Below, in pieces: positions 43,053-46,080 of a stretch of DNA of 46,080 bases. This DNA is from CAZOJJ01 sp964580105 (lineage in GTDB: Bacteria; Bacteroidota; Rhodothermia; Rhodothermales; Rubricoccaceae), in NCBI GenBank assembly GCA_964580105.1, contig CAZOJJ010000024.1:1-46080 (forward strand), read 5' to 3'. How positions within the stretch are numbered: the first letter of the stretch is position 1; each line of letters starts with the position of its first letter. Below the pieces are notes generated by a model, which searched no databases, was not told the origin of the DNA, and saw only the letters and a program-made list of their open reading frames with translations. Made by a program: the position numbers and the translations under genes.

Positions 43053-43769
43053 TCATCCGTTCTCCCGTTCGCCCGGCCTGAAGATAGGACGTGCCGGGCG
43101 GGCGACGAAGGCTTTGAGGTAGTACGGCTCGAACGCCGCGACGTTCTCCGTCTCGCCGCGCTGGAACCGAGCCCAGCCGAGACGGCCCACCTCGGCCGCC
43201 GAGAGGGCGGCCTCGACGGGTTCGAGCCAGGACGGAGCGCCGAGCGCTTCCAGCACCCGCGGCGCTCCGTCGCCCGTGAGGCGGAGGGGGCCGGATTCGG
43301 GGAAGCCGGCCTCGCCGAGCCAGCCTGCGAGGGCGTCGAGGTCGAGGGCGGCGGGGGCGGCGACGGCCTTCGGTGTGGGATCGGCCACGTGGTAGAGCGC
43401 CGCGTAGACCTCGCCGCGCCGCGACGGCAGCGCCGTGAGCACCGGGGCGGCGGAGGGGCCGGCGCCGAGGGCCAGCGCCGCCAGCGTGGGCACGGCCACC
43501 AGCGCCGCCTCGGCGGCGACGGCGAGGCCCTTGGCCGTGCTCACACCGATCCGCAGTCCGGTGAACGAGCCGGGCCCGGCCGAGACGGCGACGGCGTCGA
43601 GGTCGTGCACCGGCACGCCGGCCCCGGCCAGGACGTCCCCGATCAGCGGCACGAGGCGGGCGGCGTGGGAGCGGGGCTCCCGGATCGTGGCCTCAGCACG
43701 CACGGCTCCGTCGCGCAGGAGGGCGACGCTGCAGCGGTCGGTGGCGGTATCGAGGGCGAGGAGGAGCAC
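43053..43769 (-). CDS. tsaB: tRNA N6-threonylcarbamoyladenosine modification protein TsaB
   Basis: Partner of TsaD in t6A37 tRNA modification. From the GTG at 43769 the 238-residue product starts MLLLALDTATDRCSVALL, the ASKHA-fold N-terminus of this family, and has GPGSFTGLRIGVSTAKGLA (residues 65-83). E. coli TsaB has 231 residues. A longer reading from a TTG at 43793 would add eight residues. The C-terminal half is variable, as usual. Lies upstream of accD and divergent from the EF-G-like gene. Confidence 0.9.
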   Translation of the reverse strand: MLLLALDTATDRCSVALLRDGAVRAEATIREPRSHAARLVPLIGDVLAGAGVPVHDLDAVAVSAGPGSFTGLRIGVSTAKGLAVAAEAALVAVPTLAALALGAGPSAAPVLTALPSRRGEVYAALYHVADPTPKAVAAPAALDLDALAGWLGEAGFPESGPLRLTGDGAPRVLEALGAPSWLEPVEAALSAAEVGRLGWARFQRGETENVAAFEPYYLKAFVARPARPIFRPGERENG

Positions 43770-43853
43770 GCGAAGAGGGTGGGAGGCCGGCAAGGTACGG
43801 AGGGGTGGAGGGCGCGCCCGGCCTCGCCGCCCCCCTCCGCGCCCGCCAACCCC

Positions 43854-43883
43854 TTGACAAGACCCCCGCCCCGGCTATCTTGG
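43854..43883 (+). promoter_or_regulatory. Promoter of the EF-G-like gene
   Basis: TTG (43854-43856, within TTGACA), 19 bp, then TATCTTGG (43876-43883): a good match to the Bacteroidota -33/-7 arrangement (TTG-N19-TAnnTTTG, one T short). It lies 64 bp before the ATG, in an otherwise very GC-rich divergent gap. It can also be read as a sigma-70 -35/-10 pair with 16-bp spacing. Confidence 0.55.
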
Positions 43884-43946
43884 ACGCCCCTTCACACAGG
43901 CTTTATTTCACGTTCACGGCGCGCCGCGCCACAGCGTCCACCTCGT

Positions 43947-46064
43947 ATGCAAGTCTACGACGCCGACCACATCCGCAACGTCGCCCTCGTCGGCCACCAG
44001 GGCAGCGGGAAGACCACCCTCGCCGAAGCCATGCTCTACAGCGCCGGTGCGCTCCCCCGCATGGGATCGATCGAGGAGGGCAACACGGTCAGCGACTACC
44101 ATGCGAGCGAGAAGGAGCGCCAGATGAGCGTGTTCACCTCGCTGCTCCACGCGGAGTGGGAGGGCCACAAGATCAACGTGCTCGACACGCCCGGCTACCT
44201 CGACTTCGTCGGCGAGACCATCGCTGCGCTGAAGGTGACCGACACGGCCCTCTTCGTCATCGACGCGGCCGAGGGCGTGCAGGTCGGCACCGAGCAGGCG
44301 TGGAACTACTGCCAGGAGACGGGGACGCCGTCCATGTTCGTGCTCAACAAGCTCGACACGGCCGACTCCGACTTCGAGACCGTGCTCGGCCGTCTCCAGG
44401 AACGCTTCGGCCGCGCGGCCACGCCGGTCCAGCTCCCCGGCGGCAGCGGCACGCGCACCATCATCGACGTGCTGCTGATGAAGCAGATCCGGTTCGACGA
44501 GAAGGGGAAGGCCACGTTCGAGCCCATCGCCGCCGAGTTCGCCGACCGCGCGGCCGAGCTCCACAACGAGCTCGTCGAGAACATCGCCGAGAACGACGAG
44601 GGGCTCATGGAGCTCTACTTCGAGAAGGGCGAGCTCTCCGAGGACGAGATGCGGAAGGGGCTCCGCGAGGCGATGATCCGCCACCAGCTCTTCCCCATCT
44701 TCCTGACGGTCGCCTCCGAGAACGTCGGGGTGAGCCGGCTGATGAGCTTCATCGACAACGTGTGCCCGAGCCCGGCCATGATGCCGCCGCCCCACATGGA
44801 CGCGGGCGCGGTCCACACCGACCCCGCGCAGGACCCCGTCGCCTTCGTCTTCCGCACGATGGCCGAGGAGCACGTCGGCGAGTACTCGTTCATGCGCGTC
44901 TACGACGGCACGCTCACGGCCGGGATGGACCTCGAGAACGCCCACTCCCAGGCCACCGAGCGCCTCGGCGCGCTCTACGCCATCAACGGCCACAAGCGCG
45001 ACGCCGTCGAGAAGCTCGTCGCGGGCGACATCGGGGCGACGGTCAAGCTGAAGGACACGTCCACCAACGACACGCTCCGGAAAAAGGGCTCGAAGGCCGT
45101 CGTCACGCCCATCGCGTTCCCCGAACCCCGGATGCGCCTCGCCGTCCGCACCGTACGCCAGGGCGAGGAGGACAAAATGGCCCAGGGCCTCCACCAGCTC
45201 GTCAAGGAGGACCCGAGCCTGCGCGTGGACCACGACGCGCACCTCTCGCAGATCACCATCGCAGGCCAGGGCGAGATGCACCTCGACGTGGCGAAGTACC
45301 GGCTCAAGAACCGCTTCGGGGTGGAGGTGGAGTACGACCGGCCGAAGGTCTCCTACCGCGAGACGGTCCAGGGGCGCGCCCGCGCCTCCTACCGGCACAA
45401 GAAGCAGACCGGCGGCGCCGGCCAGTTCGCCGACATCTCAATGATGGTCGAGCCGCTGACCGACACGTTCAACCCGCCGGAGGACATGAAGCAGCGCGGC
45501 GAGCACACGATGGAGACGGACTGGGGCGCGAAGATCCAGTTCATCGACGCCATCGTCGGCGGCGTGATCGACATGCAGCGGTTCTTCGGGGCCATCCAGA
45601 AGGGCGTCGCCGATGCGCTCCGCGAGGGGCCCGTCGCCGGCTACCCCGTCGGCGACGTGCGCGTGGTGATCTACGACGGCGGCATGCATTCGGTGGACTC
45701 CAACGAGAACGCGTTCAAGACGGCGTCGAAGCAGTGCTTCCGCCAGGCGTTCCGCGAGGCCTCGCCCGTCGTCCTGGAGCCCATCGTGGACCTCGAAGTC
45801 CTCGTCCCGGAGGCCTACATGGGCGACGTGCTCGGCGACCTCAACACGCGGCGGGCGCGCATCCAGGGGATGGAGGCGGCCGGCGTGTTCCAGAAGATCC
45901 GGGCGCACGTGCCCGAGGCCGAGCTGTACCGCTACGCCACGTCGCTGCGGTCGATGACGCAGGGCCGGGGGCTCCACCGCGCCACATTCCTCGCCTACGA
46001 GCCGATGCCGCGCCACGTGCAGGAGAAGCTGGTCGCCGAGCGGGCGGAGCTGGAGGAGGCGTAG
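43947..46064 (+). CDS. EF-G-like translational GTPase lacking the catalytic histidine
   Basis: A 705-residue protein with the five-domain EF-G layout: G1 GHQGSGKT (residues 16-23), G3 DTPGYLDF (80-87), G4 NKLD (134-137), domain II, and the C-terminal EF-G domains with KVSYRETVQGRA, KKQTGGAGQFAD and EPIVDLEVLVPEAYMGDVLG. Two marks of canonical EF-G are changed: the switch II histidine (DTPGH) is tyrosine (Y84), and switch I RGITI is RQMSV. This places it with the EF-G-like/FusA2 group and not the essential translocase. Family members are reported to bind GTP, but their ribosome-stimulated hydrolysis is doubtful. It has its own promoter-like sequence and is divergent from tsaB. Confidence 0.9.
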   Translation: MQVYDADHIRNVALVGHQGSGKTTLAEAMLYSAGALPRMGSIEEGNTVSDYHASEKERQMSVFTSLLHAEWEGHKINVLDTPGYLDFVGETIAALKVTDTALFVIDAAEGVQVGTEQAWNYCQETGTPSMFVLNKLDTADSDFETVLGRLQERFGRAATPVQLPGGSGTRTIIDVLLMKQIRFDEKGKATFEPIAAEFADRAAELHNELVENIAENDEGLMELYFEKGELSEDEMRKGLREAMIRHQLFPIFLTVASENVGVSRLMSFIDNVCPSPAMMPPPHMDAGAVHTDPAQDPVAFVFRTMAEEHVGEYSFMRVYDGTLTAGMDLENAHSQATERLGALYAINGHKRDAVEKLVAGDIGATVKLKDTSTNDTLRKKGSKAVVTPIAFPEPRMRLAVRTVRQGEEDKMAQGLHQLVKEDPSLRVDHDAHLSQITIAGQGEMHLDVAKYRLKNRFGVEVEYDRPKVSYRETVQGRARASYRHKKQTGGAGQFADISMMVEPLTDTFNPPEDMKQRGEHTMETDWGAKIQFIDAIVGGVIDMQRFFGAIQKGVADALREGPVAGYPVGDVRVVIYDGGMHSVDSNENAFKTASKQCFRQAFREASPVVLEPIVDLEVLVPEAYMGDVLGDLNTRRARIQGMEAAGVFQKIRAHVPEAELYRYATSLRSMTQGRGLHRATFLAYEPMPRHVQEKLVAERAELEEA

Positions 46065-46079
46065 CTGGAGGAGGCGTAG
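46050..46079 (+). repeat. 15-bp tandem duplication over the stop codon of the EF-G-like gene
   Basis: CTGGAGGAGGCGTAG occurs twice back to back (46050-46064 and 46065-46079), each copy encoding L-E-E-A-stop in the gene's frame. The second copy lies after the first stop and runs to the window edge. Slippage or a recent duplication explains it. Confidence 0.8.
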
Positions 46080-46080
46080 C

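Overview
The window is about 70% G+C and reads as a chromosome segment of a marine or halophilic Rhodothermota/Rhodothermales-type bacterium (Bacteroidota sensu lato). That placement rests on four things: a likely type IX secretion sorting-domain remnant at the left edge; the order ileS - DksA-like - lspA; a DksA-like protein that has lost its zinc cysteines, as is usual in Bacteroidota; and promoter-like TTG-N19-TAnnTTTG sequences in place of clear Shine-Dalgarno sites. Species is not determinable from the sequence alone.

Layout. (1) 1-603: the 5' end of a minus-strand exported protein, preceded by a decayed T9SS sorting-domain fragment and a non-coding stretch with inverted repeats. (2) 604-10264: a plus-strand housekeeping run: isoleucyl-tRNA synthetase, a DksA/TraR-like regulator, lipoprotein signal peptidase, LepA/EF4, an exported protein of unknown function, and two tandem signal peptidase I paralogues. 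(3) 10269-10994: a convergent metallophosphoesterase. (4) 11142-42064: about 31 kb, 24 plus-strand genes, many joined by ATGA/GTGA start-stop overlaps, forming one exopolysaccharide/capsule locus. (5) 42068-43769: accD and tsaB on the minus strand. (6) 43947-46064: an EF-G-like GTPase in which the catalytic switch II histidine is replaced by tyrosine.

The polysaccharide locus is the main interest. It has an export and length-control front end (a Wzc-type tyrosine kinase and a short SLBB protein), sugar-nucleotide genes (a WbpA-type UDP-GlcNAc 6-dehydrogenase and WecB), an ABC-type exporter or flippase, a Wzy/WaaL-like membrane protein, and nine glycosyltransferases. It also has a polysaccharide pyruvyl transferase next to a nitroreductase-fold protein, a heparinase II/III-family protein next to a two-domain oxidoreductase, and seven sulfotransferase-fold genes. 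The seven are divergent in sequence and one is truncated. Together they suggest a uronic-acid-containing, heavily and variably sulfated, possibly pyruvylated glycan, that is, a bacterial glycosaminoglycan-like coat. This is inferred from gene content and not proven. No priming glycosyltransferase, no PAPS-making genes and no full-length Wza are visible in the window, so these functions must lie elsewhere. A 2-kb AT-rich islet (about 17360-19260), carrying one glycosyltransferase and one sulfotransferase, looks recently acquired.

No tRNA, rRNA, CRISPR array or intact insertion sequence was recognised.
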